DNA of 64,000 nucleotides from Sphingobium sp. (lineage in GTDB: Bacteria > Pseudomonadota > Alphaproteobacteria > Sphingomonadales > Sphingomonadaceae), in the NCBI GenBank assembly GCA_022652485.1, contig JALCRK010000007.1, forward strand, positions 22,652 to 86,651. The letters are read 5' to 3'. The notes under the pieces were generated by a model. That model ran no database searches and was not told the origin of the DNA. It saw only the letters and a program-made list of their open reading frames with translations. The number at the start of each line of letters is the position of its first letter. The stretch's first letter is position 1. Made by a program: the position numbers and the translations under genes. This document shows, one piece after another, positions 34,502-43,078 of this stretch.

Positions 34502-35449
34502 TCAAGTCCGCAATCGCGCGCGCCTCAGTGCCTGAGGCGGTTGTCCGAATGCGCGAATAAAGGCGCGGCGCATACGCTCTGGATCGCCGAACCCCGTGGC
34601 GGACGCCACCTGCTCAATCGGATCCTGCGAATTCTCCACGCGCTCGCGGGCCGCTTCCATGCGCAATCTCTCCACCGCCTTGGCGGGGCTGACGCCAATG
34701 GCGCGGGCAAAAGCGCGAGAAAAGTTCCGGGGACTCATGGCCATATGGTCGGCCATTTGCTCTACGGTCAAGCGCTCAGACAAATGGCCACGGGTCCATT
34801 CGAGCAACGAAGAGAATGCGGATTCCTCGCCGCTCAGTTGGGCCAAAGCCGAAAACTGGGACTGGCCTCCGGGTCTGCGGTAATAGACCACCATGTCCTG
34901 CGCCACCTGGCGCGCGATATCCTCGCCAAGGTCATCGGCAATCAGGGCAAGTGCGAGATCGATACCTGCGCTGACACCCCCGGATGTCCAGATCGAGCCG
35001 TCACGCACATAAATGCGGTCCACCTCCACCTTCAGCCTGGGATATCGTTTCTGCAACTCCTCCGCCAGGCGCCAATGCGTCGTCACGCGCCGGCCTTCCA
35101 ATACTCCTGCAGCTGCGAGCAGGAACGCTCCCGAGCACACGCTGCAGAGATGGCGTACTTCCGCGGCACATTTGCGCAGATAGCCCATGCTGTCAGGACA
35201 CACCTCCGCCTTCGGACCGCCACTGCCTCCGACAACGACCACCGTATCGGGTCGCTCCACTTCGCTGACGGCAGCACTTTCGACCGCAAGGCCCGATGAA
35301 CTTGTGATCATCCCGCCCCTGACCGACATGATTTTCAGACGATAAGCCCCCGGCACCGCCTCGTTTGCGATTTCGAATGCAGTTATCGGTCCCGACGCAT
35401 CGAGAAGCTGAAAATGATCGTAGATGAAAATGCCGACGGTTTTGGTCAT
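34502..35449 (-). CDS. GlxA-type transcriptional regulator (DJ-1/PfpI + AraC HTH)
   Basis: 315 residues. N-terminal DJ-1/PfpI-like sensor domain (GIFIYDHFQLLDASGPITAFE, VVVVGGSGG, CSVCSGAFLLAAAGVLEGR, TSGGVSAGIDLALAL) without enzymatic certainty. The C-terminal AraC double HTH follows: LTVEQMADHMAMSPRNFSRAF, IEQVASATGFGDPERMRRAF. GlxA-type regulators respond to small amine or betaine-like molecules. It ends close to the terminator shared with the receptor. A role in controlling the receptor or the DJ-1 gene is suggested by position. Confidence 0.88.
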   Translation of the reverse strand: MTKTVGIFIYDHFQLLDASGPITAFEIANEAVPGAYRLKIMSVRGGMITSSSGLAVESAAVSEVERPDTVVVVGGSGGPKAEVCPDSMGYLRKCAAEVRHLCSVCSGAFLLAAAGVLEGRRVTTHWRLAEELQKRYPRLKVEVDRIYVRDGSIWTSGGVSAGIDLALALIADDLGEDIARQVAQDMVVYYRRPGGQSQFSALAQLSGEESAFSSLLEWTRGHLSERLTVEQMADHMAMSPRNFSRAFARAIGVSPAKAVERLRMEAARERVENSQDPIEQVASATGFGDPERMRRAFIRAFGQPPQALRRARLRT

Positions 35450-35568
35450 TGTCCGTAAATGAGGGATCTCTGTTATTCAGTCAACCTCGGCGGTTGGGTG
35501 TAAGTGCTTCACCAGCTGCGCTCATGAAGGCCGTGATTGCCGGCAACGTTGCAATGCCCGGACCAGAA

Positions 35569-36150
35569 CTATTCCCGGATACATACCGCCAATATCCGGC
35601 AAGGGGAGTCTGAAGCGGCGAGATAGGCATGGCCCATGCCGCTATCGAAATACACCGAGTCTCCCAGCTTAAGACGCACCGGTGCATAATCCTCACAGCA
35701 GAATTCTATCTCTCCCTCTATAACGATCGCGAACTCTTCACCTTCGTGACGAATCCATTCGCCAAACTTTTCAAGCGTTCTTGTCTTGACGTTGGAAATG
35801 ATCGGGTTTGCCCGTCTTTTTAAGAGATCCAGGGAGAGGTAGGAATTGATATAGTTGTCTGACTCGACCGATATTGCATCATCAAGGTGCGTGACGGCAC
35901 GGCGCCGGGCATTGGCAGGGTGCGATGCCTCTTGCCCGTTCGGCTTCGAATCAAAAAGGCGAGTGATGCCCACACCCAGTCCGTCGCCCACTTGCACGAG
36001 CTTCTCATAAGTGAGCGAGGCCTTGCCGTTCTCGACCTTTGAGAGGGTGGTTCGGGGTATCCCGGTTCGGGCCGCGAGTTCGGCAAGGGTCAGCCCGCAT
36101 TCTTTGCGGACCGTGCGCAGGGATTCGGCAAGGGACAGGCGGGGCTTCAT
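35569..36150 (-). CDS. XRE-cupin transcriptional regulator
   Basis: 193 residues from ATG 36150. N-terminal XRE HTH (ESLRTVRKECGLTLAELAAR, TGIPRTTLSKVENGKASLTYEKL) and a C-terminal cupin (WIRHEGEEFAIVIEGEIEF, LKLGDSVYFDSGMGHAYLA). Members of this class control catabolism of amino acids and related compounds, with the cupin sensing the ligand. It is divergent from the PLP-enzyme gene at 36279; the shared 128-base interval carries a perfect palindrome, its probable operator. Confidence 0.88.
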   Translation of the reverse strand: MKPRLSLAESLRTVRKECGLTLAELAARTGIPRTTLSKVENGKASLTYEKLVQVGDGLGVGITRLFDSKPNGQEASHPANARRRAVTHLDDAISVESDNYINSYLSLDLLKRRANPIISNVKTRTLEKFGEWIRHEGEEFAIVIEGEIEFCCEDYAPVRLKLGDSVYFDSGMGHAYLAASDSPCRILAVCIRE

Positions 36151-36202
36151 AATCGAGATCAAACTTTCGTCACCTATTGCCCATATTTCCCTGGGAGTGC
36201 AA

Positions 36203-36221
36203 ATGTTCTGATATAGAACAT
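36203..36221 (+). promoter_or_regulatory. palindromic operator between XRE-cupin and PLP-enzyme genes
   Basis: ATGTTCT-gatat-AGAACAT, perfect 7-bp arms with a 5-base spacer, in the divergent intergenic region. A further half-site GGAACAT lies at about 36235. This is a likely binding site for the adjacent XRE-cupin repressor. Confidence 0.7.
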
Positions 36222-36278
36222 CTATTGCCAATTTGGAACATAATGCGATATGAGGGTCTGGACTAAACGGAGAAAACG

Positions 36279-37568
36279 ATGTCCACCCCCTCATCCAGGA
36301 AACTCAACGCGATAACCAAGGGCTTGCCGCACCTTGCCGAACCAATCGAAATTGCCGAATTGTCAAAGCAAAATTGGAATATTCTCCTTGAGGATGTGCC
36401 ATTGCCTGTCGCCGTCATCCGGCGCTCTGCGATCGATCGCAATCGGAAGGCCATGATGTCGTATGTCCGGGAAGCGGGCATCGAACTTGCTCCCCATGGG
36501 AAAACCACGCTCAGCCCCGAGATATTTGCGATGCAGCTCGACGACGGGGTGTGGGGCATTACGCTTTCGACGATACATCAATTGCGGGTAGGCCATGCTG
36601 CCGGTGTAAAAAGGATCCTCCTGGCCAACGAACTGGTAGGCCCTCGCGACCTGGATTTTGTCGTGAAGTTCTTGGCGGAAAACGAGGATGTCGATTTCTA
36701 CTGTTTTGTCGACTCCGTCGAACACATCGAGCGTTGGGCGGACGCCGCCTCGCGGGGTAAGCTGCTCCGCCCGATCAATCTGCTCATCGAGTTGGGGTAT
36801 GCGGGGGGCAGGGCCGGCTGCCGCAATGCCGAAGATGCGCTCACCGTTGCCTCCGCGATAAGCAAATTTCCCCAATTGTGCCTGCAAGGAATCGCGGGTT
36901 TTGAAGGTCTGCGCCAATATCTCCCCGCAGAGGAGGCGCAACTCCTTACCGATCAGTTCCTGGAGTATATGAAGTCGGTGATCCAAACCATCGATGCTCG
37001 GGGATTATTCGGCGGCGAGGAAATAATTCTGACGGCAGGTGGCTCCGCACTCTTCGATATCGTCGCCAAATCATTTCGAGCTTTGTCGCTGTCAAAGCCA
37101 AGCCGCATAATCATTCGAAGCGGATGCTATGTCACGCATGACTCTGGTATTTATGAGCGGCATCAGCCGGCGAGGCTTGTTCGTCAACAGGCCGACCATC
37201 ACACCGGGCCGGCACTGGATTCGGCGATCGAGGTCTGGACCTATGTCATATCCGTGCCCGAAACCGGACGAGCCATATTGGGGGCCGGAAGGCGTGATTT
37301 CGGGCATGACGCGGGCCCGCCGAGGGCGCTGAAGTCTTTCAGGCCGGGATCTACGGCTGGTATGCAGGAATTGCCGCAGACCTGCGAAATCGTCTCGATA
37401 AATGATCAGCACGCGCATCTGGCCTTTCCTGCGGATGTCAATCTCGCGATTGGCGACATGGTGGCGCTGGGGATTTCGCATCCCTGCACAACGTTCGACC
37501 GATGGACTTCTATGCTGATCGTCGATGACGCATATAACGTTGAGTCTGCAATCACCACGCATTTCTGA
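36279..37568 (+). CDS. D-amino-acid deaminase / D-serine dehydratase-like PLP enzyme
   Basis: 429 residues of fold-type III (alanine racemase N-terminal barrel plus D-serine dehydratase-like C-terminal domain). The PLP lysine is Lys75 in ELAPHGKTTLSP. Other conserved parts are GYAGGRAGCR, GIAGFEGLRQ, and the C-terminal metal-binding loop INDQHAHLAF with a nearby SHPCTTFDRW (His and Cys ligands). The family includes D-serine dehydratase, D-threonine aldolase and D-amino-acid deaminases; PHGKTT is typical of the deaminase group. Substrate unknown. Probably under the divergent XRE-cupin regulator. Confidence 0.85.
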   Translation: MSTPSSRKLNAITKGLPHLAEPIEIAELSKQNWNILLEDVPLPVAVIRRSAIDRNRKAMMSYVREAGIELAPHGKTTLSPEIFAMQLDDGVWGITLSTIHQLRVGHAAGVKRILLANELVGPRDLDFVVKFLAENEDVDFYCFVDSVEHIERWADAASRGKLLRPINLLIELGYAGGRAGCRNAEDALTVASAISKFPQLCLQGIAGFEGLRQYLPAEEAQLLTDQFLEYMKSVIQTIDARGLFGGEEIILTAGGSALFDIVAKSFRALSLSKPSRIIIRSGCYVTHDSGIYERHQPARLVRQQADHHTGPALDSAIEVWTYVISVPETGRAILGAGRRDFGHDAGPPRALKSFRPGSTAGMQELPQTCEIVSINDQHAHLAFPADVNLAIGDMVALGISHPCTTFDRWTSMLIVDDAYNVESAITTHF

Positions 37569-37649
37569 GAGTGGTGAGGAGCGTGTCAGAGAGGCGGTAG
37601 CGTATCCGTTTACCCAAAACGTTAGGAGGGCGTTGTGGAGGTCATAAAC

Positions 37650-39242
37650 ATGGTTCGCACGCAGTTGGTCGTTGTGCTCATGGCGGCCATGGTGATGGCT
37701 TCGGCGAGGGCCAACGCACAACAATCTACCGCATCAACACCTGACTCCGGAAGATTGGCGCAATGCGCCAGCCTTCAGAATCTTGACCTTTCGAGGATCG
37801 ACGAGGCGCCCTCGCAGATCCTCGAAAGTCACCGGAAAGGTTCGGCAGACAGCACTCGCAGCCTGTGCGTTGTAGAAGCCTATGCGGTTCCGCAGGTTGG
37901 CTTCAGGCTTTTCCTGCCGGAAGACGGGTGGAATGAAAAATTCATTCAGATGGGGTCCGGCGGGCATGCTGGGTTTCTGCGCGATGAGGACTGTGCGTCG
38001 GCGATGGCGAAAGGCTATGCCTGCCTGATTACGGACATGGGCCACAAGGGCACCGGCCTCGACTCGCAATGGACGCGGGGTAACACGCAGGCGTTGATCG
38101 ATTGGGGGTATCGCGCCACACACGTCGCCACCGTCTCAGCAAAGGCTGTCATTGCCGCCTATTATGGCAAGGGACCCAGCAAATCCTACTTTTCGGGTTG
38201 TTCGACCGGGGGGCGGCAGGCGCTTCAAGAGGCGCAGAAATTCCCCTGGGATTATGACGGGATCATCGCAGGTGCGCCGCCAATCAGGCTTTCCGACCTT
38301 TATGTGATGTTCGCCTGGAGTGCTCTTGCTAATCGAGATGCCCTTGGTCAGATGATATTGAAGCGGGCAGATCTCGACTTGTTGAACGAAGCTTCGCTGG
38401 CCGAATGCGATCTGGACGATGGCATAAAGGACGGACTGGTCGCCCGACCGCAGCAATGTATGTTCAAGCCCTCCAAAATCGCCTGTCGGCCGGGACAGGT
38501 TTCCGGCTGCCTGACCAAGGCGCAGGTGGAAGCTGCCGAGAAAATCTATTCGGGTCCGGTCGATGCCGCGGGACGCTCCATCTCCGGGGGAGGCGCCCCG
38601 CCGGGATCCGAGCGGCTGTGGGCAAAATATTATCTCGATGACGAAAATGGCGGGCTTCCCTACATGTTTCCGCTCACCCGTAATGGACTAGGAGATTTGT
38701 TTTCGGATCCCCGACGTCCGGAAAACTGGAATATCGACCAGTTCAATTTCACGGAGGACTATAAAAAGCTGGATGTCATGCAGTCGTTATACGACAGCAG
38801 CAATCCGGATATAACACGTTTCGCAGAGGCTGGCGGCAAGCTCATAATCTACATGGGCTTGGGTGATGTCTCCATGCCCAACACCATCATCAATTACTAT
38901 AAAAAAGTCCAACGGTTGGCAGGGGGAGCGGAGAAGGCGAACAAGTTTGCAAGGCTGTTTCTGTTGCCAGGTGTTGATCATTGCTCAGGTGGCCCCGGCG
39001 CCGATCAGGTGGATTACCTCGGTTATCTGGAAGATTGGGTCGAAAAGGCGTCTCCTCCCGATGTATTGGTGGCTACGCACGTGGAAAATGCTGAGGCCTC
39101 ACGGGGCGAAGCGCGCCGACCAATTTTTTCGCGCCCGGTTTACCCTTATCCCGCTTATTCGAAATACAGCGGAAAAGGTGATCCGGCCAAAGCCCAAAGC
39201 TTTGAACGGGCAATTCCCGAACCTAGTCCGTTTTCAAGATGA
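37650..39242 (+). CDS. secreted tannase/feruloyl-esterase family hydrolase
   Basis: 530 residues, ATG 37650 with GGAGG eight bases upstream, signal peptide to about residue 23 (ARANAQ). Tannase-family catalytic parts: FSGCSTGGRQAL (Ser185, preceded by Cys184), a distal Asp in YMGLGDVSMP, and DHCSGGPG (His followed by Cys). The two cysteines next to Ser and His form the family's characteristic disulfide. It would release aromatic acids from esters in the periplasm or outside the cell. The 3' end runs to within a few bases of the IS element. It appears complete. Confidence 0.86.
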   Translation: MVRTQLVVVLMAAMVMASARANAQQSTASTPDSGRLAQCASLQNLDLSRIDEAPSQILESHRKGSADSTRSLCVVEAYAVPQVGFRLFLPEDGWNEKFIQMGSGGHAGFLRDEDCASAMAKGYACLITDMGHKGTGLDSQWTRGNTQALIDWGYRATHVATVSAKAVIAAYYGKGPSKSYFSGCSTGGRQALQEAQKFPWDYDGIIAGAPPIRLSDLYVMFAWSALANRDALGQMILKRADLDLLNEASLAECDLDDGIKDGLVARPQQCMFKPSKIACRPGQVSGCLTKAQVEAAEKIYSGPVDAAGRSISGGGAPPGSERLWAKYYLDDENGGLPYMFPLTRNGLGDLFSDPRRPENWNIDQFNFTEDYKKLDVMQSLYDSSNPDITRFAEAGGKLIIYMGLGDVSMPNTIINYYKKVQRLAGGAEKANKFARLFLLPGVDHCSGGPGADQVDYLGYLEDWVEKASPPDVLVATHVENAEASRGEARRPIFSRPVYPYPAYSKYSGKGDPAKAQSFERAIPEPSPFSR

Positions 39243-39266
39243 GCTAGGGTCATCTGTGGACGCCCC

Positions 39267-39515
39267 TTAGGATGCAAGGGATATTTTGGAAGGCTTGACG
39301 TGTGGTCGGGTGCTGACATCTGTCCGGCCTTTGGTGCGGCTTTATTGATGCCGCTGGCCCGTATGGGAGTTCGCGGATTGGCTCCATATCAGGACTGCGT
39401 GCTTGGCTAGCACCTTGACCCTATCTGATTCTGCCAACCCCGTCTCGTCGACCGTTACGCCATATCTTCCATCTGACCTTCCTACATCTGCCGACACCCT
39501 CGCGTTCGTGGCTGG
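39267..39515 (-). ncRNA. probable guide (seek/bridge) RNA region of the IS1111-type element
   Basis: About 250 non-coding bases between the transposase stop and the subterminal repeat. In IS1111/IS110 elements the long non-coding end encodes an RNA that directs the transposase to its target (established for the families). No exact RNA ends can be given here; the assignment rests on position and element type. Confidence 0.45.
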
Positions 39516-40541
39516 CTATCGCGCCAGGACCGGGGCTCTATAAATCTCATTCTTTGCCAGTAAGGCCCAAACGGTTCGGGCCATTTTGTTGGCAAGTGCT
39601 GTGATCACCAGCATGCGCGGTTTGCGGGCAAGGATCCGTGCCAGCCACGATCCTTGTGGTGCACCGCGCCTTGTCGCCTGACACACGACGGCGCTTGCCC
39701 CGATGATGAGCAATCGCCTGAGCGTTCGCTCCCCCATTTTCGAGGTGGCACCGAGCCTTTGCTTGCCGCCGGTGGATTTCTGAAGCGGTGTCAGGCCGAG
39801 CCATGCGGCAAAGTCGCGTCCCTTGCGGAACACCTCAGACGGCGGGGCAAGGGCTGCCAGCGCGGTTGCGGTGATAGGCCCAATACCGGGGATCGTCATC
39901 AGCCGACGCGGGATGTCGTCGGTCTTGGCACGCCGGGAGATTTCCATATCGAGCTGGCCGATTTGCGTATCCAGCACCCCGATCATGTCGGACAGCACTT
40001 TGAGCATCGACCTTGCCGCCTCGGGCAAGCAGCTGTCGGCATCGTCGAGGTTAGCAACAAGTTTGGCGACCTGGCCAACCCCTTGCGCGGCGATCAGTCC
40101 GTACTCGGCCAGATGACCGCGCAGAGCGTTGATGGTCTGAGTCCGCTGCCGCATCAGCAAATCGCGCGTGCGGAAGATCGTTGCACTCGCCTGGGTCGCC
40201 TCGCTCTTTACGGCAACAAAGCGCATCGTCGGACGCTGCGCCGCTTCGTAAATCGCCTCAGCATCTGCCACATCATTCTTCTGGCGCTTCACGAATGGCT
40301 TCACAAAGGCCGGAGCAATCAGCCGCACCTCATGCCCCAGCTTGCCAATCTCGCGCGCCCAGTAATGCGCGCCGCCGCACGATTCCATCGCAACAAGGCA
40401 CGGCGGGTGTGTGGCGAAGAATGCCAGTACCCGATGTCGCCTCAGCGTCTTGCGAAAAAGAACGCCGCCAGTCCCATTAGCTCCGTGAGCCTGAAAAACC
40501 AGCTTTGCCAAATCCAGACCGATCGTGGTAACTTCTTCCAT
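39516..40541 (-). CDS. IS110-family (IS1111 group) DEDD transposase
   Basis: 341 residues from ATG 40541, which follows AGGAGG on the minus strand. N-terminal RuvC-like DEDD domain: TTIGLDLAKLVFQAHG (first Asp), VAMESCGGAHYWAREI (Glu) and QKNDVADAEAIYEA (last two Asp). The C-terminal transposase-20 domain carries MTIPGIGPITATALAAL and FAAWLGLTPLQKSTGGKQRLGA, with the catalytic Ser region after it (LLIIGASAVV). Full length, so it may be active. Confidence 0.93.
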   Translation of the reverse strand: MEEVTTIGLDLAKLVFQAHGANGTGGVLFRKTLRRHRVLAFFATHPPCLVAMESCGGAHYWAREIGKLGHEVRLIAPAFVKPFVKRQKNDVADAEAIYEAAQRPTMRFVAVKSEATQASATIFRTRDLLMRQRTQTINALRGHLAEYGLIAAQGVGQVAKLVANLDDADSCLPEAARSMLKVLSDMIGVLDTQIGQLDMEISRRAKTDDIPRRLMTIPGIGPITATALAALAPPSEVFRKGRDFAAWLGLTPLQKSTGGKQRLGATSKMGERTLRRLLIIGASAVVCQATRRGAPQGSWLARILARKPRMLVITALANKMARTVWALLAKNEIYRAPVLAR

Positions 40542-40612
40542 GGACGCCTCCTGCAAGTGTTGTTCAACACCTCACTCTGGCACATAAAGGCCGTCGGGGG
40601 GCGTCCACCCCA

Positions 40613-40819
40613 TCAGGATCCTGGACCCATTGATTTCGTGACCGAGGCTTGAGCCGAAAAGGCCCGCAACGTGGAACGAACGAGGGGAATATCCTCGGTG
40701 ACGATCCGCAGTATGAGCTTGGCCGGTCCCATGAGAACAAAACAATCGAGGACTTTCGGAAAATCCTGAAGCTCGGATGTAAGCGCCTCGGCGTTGGTCC
40801 GCTCGCGCTCCTGATTTAG
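40613..40819 (-). pseudogene. Lrp/AsnC-family regulator remnant (ligand-binding domain only)
   Basis: The minus-strand frame, too short for a usual gene call, reads NAEALTSELQDFPKVLDCFVLMGPAKLILRIVTEDIP (given in parts: FPKVLDCF, LMGPAKLILRIV), the RAM sensor domain of Lrp/AsnC proteins. The HTH domain is absent; an in-frame stop lies just upstream at 40820-40822. The C-terminus ends at the edge of the IS1111-type element. It is a broken regulator, probably left from an aromatic or amino-acid catabolic cluster. Confidence 0.6.
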
Positions 40820-41062
40820 CTATTTTAGTTTCGCTTAAAATGTCAGGACACGGAAAGGTTGGGATGTCAAGACTGGGTAAAGAGCGGAGGGCTGTCTATA
40901 TGCACCAGCCATCCACGAATTTGATGTAAGGCACTGTCGGATTATTGACGTCAGGTGTTACTCACCTCGCCGCCATGGGGTGGGGGACTATCGTCCGCCT
41001 GGTCGCTGCACGGGCGGGCGGACGGTAGTCAGTGGAGGCAATTCATTCACAGGAGTAAACCT

Positions 41063-41398
41063 ATGTTCATTCGCTCTGCATTCTGGATTGGGCGGGCGAG
41101 GCCGGAAGAGGAAGGCAAGCTCAAGGACATTATCGAAGAGCGCTTGGCTCCGGCCATAGTGAGGCTTCCCGGCGTAGCGAATGTCAGAGTTTTGTGGCCG
41201 AAGGATGTTGAGGATAGTCCGCCCTCCATTTTTTGTCAGATATTGATCGAGTGCGAATCGCGGGAAGCGCTGTATATCTTGCTGGCCTGTCCTGAACGAC
41301 CTGCCTTACGAGCTACTATTCTTAAGGAGGCGCTCAGTCTGTTCGAAGGCTCTGTCAGTCATATCAATTACGAAGTGGCCTGCGCGTTGTCAGGTTAA
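41063..41398 (+). CDS. small EthD-like / dimeric alpha-beta barrel protein
   Basis: 111 residues from ATG 41063 with AGGAG seven bases upstream. The pattern FIRSAFWIGRARPEEEGKL ... LPGVANVRVLWPKD ... FCQILIECESREALYILLA ... fits the ferredoxin-like fold of EthD or stress-responsive A/B-barrel proteins (strand, helix with an LPGV turn, strand, helix). Such proteins accompany aromatic degradation genes. No catalytic residue can be named. It sits alone between two insertion sequences. Confidence 0.6.
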   Translation: MFIRSAFWIGRARPEEEGKLKDIIEERLAPAIVRLPGVANVRVLWPKDVEDSPPSIFCQILIECESREALYILLACPERPALRATILKEALSLFEGSVSHINYEVACALSG

Positions 41399-41562
41399 AT
41401 TCCTGGCATGCTGTTTTTCTGGGTTTTTCAGGATGGTGGACTTGACTGCGTTGACAATAATCCAAAGTATCAGAGCCTGATTCATAATTATCGGGCGTAA
41501 ATTCATAGCCTTGCGATGCGGCGTGCGAAGAGCTGGATTGAGGCGACGATCAGTGGGAGCGG

Positions 41563-42282
41563 TTGCGCGATTTTGTGCCGGGCGGGCGCAAGGGCAAGCG
41601 CGGACCGCGCAGCGACGGGCGACGTTTTTTGGATGCTTTGTTGTGGCTGGCGCGTTCGGGCGGTCGCTGGCGCGATCTGCCTGAGAAGTTCGGTCCCTAT
41701 CAGACTGCCAAGCGGCGCTATTATCGCTGGGTCGAGCAAGGTGTGATCGACCGGATTTTCGAGGCCGTGTCGGATGATCCCGATATTGAGTGGCTGGCGA
41801 TTGATGCGACCGTGATCCGCGCCCAGGCCCAGGCCCGGGGCACGGATAAAAAGGGGGGCGCTCAGGCCTAGGCTCTCGGGCGCTCGCGAGGCGGGTTCGG
41901 CACCAAAGTCCACGCCGTAGTCGATGCGCTCGGGCTACCGATCCGCTTCATCCTCGGTCCGGGTCAGCAGAACGATATGGCGCCTGCCTGCGAACTGATC
42001 CGTGGCTTGCCCGCCGGTAAGGTTCTGGCTGATCGCGCCTACGACGCAGACAGCTTGCACGATCTCATCTACGAGCAAGGCGGCGAGCCGGTTATCCCAC
42101 CTCGCCGCCATCGCAAATACCAACATCGCTACGACCGCGTCGCGTACAAACAACGCTGGGGCATCGAAGGCTTCTTCGCCAAACTCAAGCAATGGCGACG
42201 CATAGCCACCCGATACGATAAGCTCGCCGCAAACTTCCTCGGCTTCGTCAAACTCGCCAGCATCATGCTTTGGCTCAAATGA
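41563..42282 (+). pseudogene. IS5-family (IS427-like) transposase, degraded
   Basis: N-terminal DUF4096 part: RDFVPGGRKGKRGPRSDGRRF, WRDLPEKFGPYQTAKRRYYRW. The DDE part has LAIDATVIRAQAQ and then an in-frame TAG (41869-41871) where relatives read Gln. The same frame continues ALGRSRGGFGTKVHAVVD, VLADRAYDADSLHD and GIEGFFAKLKQWRR to the C-terminus. The natural start is also out of frame with the upstream ATG at about 41516. An A5G6 run just before the stop recalls the frameshift window of IS427 elements. Terminal repeats were not resolved. Confidence 0.8.
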
Positions 42283-42356
42283 TTAAATCGTCACTACAGC
42301 CTAACATGTTTGCTGCCGAGACAATCCTGCTTGAATGACCGTTCGATTGGGATTGA

Positions 42357-42626
42357 TCATCTTTCGTCCTCGAATGCCCGCTTGCCCTTGCGTTTCCAAA
42401 GCAGCAGCGCCTGTTCGCGTTCGTCGCCTTGCAGTTTGCCCGCCACCGTGAGGAACGCACCGTAGAGGGTAGCGCGATCATCATCGGTGAGTTCAACCAG
42501 ACCGGCTTTTATGACGAGGCCGCCCAATTCGATCAGATGTAGCGTGCGTTCGCGGCGTTGCACAACCCATTCGCGCATGTCGGTTCGTGCCTGTCGCGCT
42601 TCAAGCCGATACCGTGCTGCCGTCAT
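42357..42626 (-). CDS. traD: TraD-type small mobilisation protein
   Basis: 89 residues, ATG 42626 overlapping the end of the upstream traC gene. REWVVQRRERTLHLIELGGLVIKAGLVEL followed by DRATLYGAFL is the TraD (PF06412-like) signature found with Ti-type TraA relaxases. It forms an accessory pair with TraC at oriT. A basic C-terminus (LLWKRKGKRAFEDE) follows. Intact. Confidence 0.78.
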   Translation of the reverse strand: MTAARYRLEARQARTDMREWVVQRRERTLHLIELGGLVIKAGLVELTDDDRATLYGAFLTVAGKLQGDEREQALLLWKRKGKRAFEDER

Positions 42627-42906
42627 TCGGCGTAGTGCTGTCTTTGTCGCGATCAGTTCCCGCAGTTCGACCACGCGCCTTACCTTGAAAGAAGGCCGCG
42701 CCGCGCTTGCGCCACGCCTCCTTCCTCTGGGTTTCGCTGGTTTCAGCAATGACGAGCAGCGCACCGGCCAGCGTTTCCGCATCGGTCGCATCGGCCCCTG
42801 TGGCGATCACCAGTTCGCCTAGCTGCTGCACGCGGCGTTCCTTCAGTTGCTTGGCCTTGTCGGCAAGGGCTTTGAGTTCCGAATCAAAATCACGAGGTTT
42901 ACGCAT
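42601..42906 (-). CDS. traC: TraC-type mobilisation accessory protein
   Basis: 101 residues, ATG 42906. It begins MRKPRDFDSELKALADKAKQ, then RRVQQLGELVIATGADATDAETLAGALLV, the normal form of Ti-type TraC/MobC-like accessory proteins that help the MOB-Q relaxase at oriT. It is divergent from traA, with the oriT-like site in the 172-base interval between them. A charged, repetitive C-terminus (TDRDKDSTTPNDG) overlaps traD. Confidence 0.78.
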   Translation of the reverse strand: MRKPRDFDSELKALADKAKQLKERRVQQLGELVIATGADATDAETLAGALLVIAETSETQRKEAWRKRGAAFFQGKARGRTAGTDRDKDSTTPNDGSTVSA

Positions 42907-43020
42907 CGAAGTTCTCCATTGAGAGGTGATGCGACCATAATAATATCGTTGCTCTCCCAATGCTGTAGAGTCGTCGAGACGCTCTGATACCGGATAGTCC
43001 CGAGCAGGATTTATTCTGGT

Positions 43021-43056
43021 GAGGGCGCGCTTATACGTCGTTCCGACGTGCTCGAT
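43021..43056 (+). other. oriT: oriT-like site of the MOB-Q type
   Basis: GAGGGCGCGCTTATACGTCG (43021-43040) closely follows the conserved nick region of Q-type origins (complement TAAGxGCG/CCCTC of the RSF1010/Ti class). It is bordered by an inverted repeat ACGTCG-ttc-CGACGT (43035-43049). The location between divergent traC and traA matches Ti-type plasmids. This is from remembered consensus, not an alignment. Confidence 0.72.
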
Positions 43057-43078
43057 GTCGTGTAGATGGATTGCCGAT

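Larger units (their letters stand above)
39250..40612 (-). mobile_element. IS110-family element of the IS1111 group
   Basis: The transposase gene is flanked by subterminal inverted repeats GTGGACGCCCC (39256-39266) and GGGGCGTCCAC (40598-40608), a hallmark of the IS1111 group. The outer ends are not exactly defined because IS110 elements make no usual target duplication. The long non-coding end (about 250 bases) is on the 3' side of the transposase, also as in IS1111 elements. Insertion abuts an Lrp/AsnC remnant on the right and the esterase gene on the left. Confidence 0.82.

Noticed and set aside
40955..41062. Upstream extension of the EthD-like gene (start at 40955)
   Set aside because: The extra 36 residues are Trp/Gly/His-rich without a pattern; AGGAG precedes the internal ATG at 41063.
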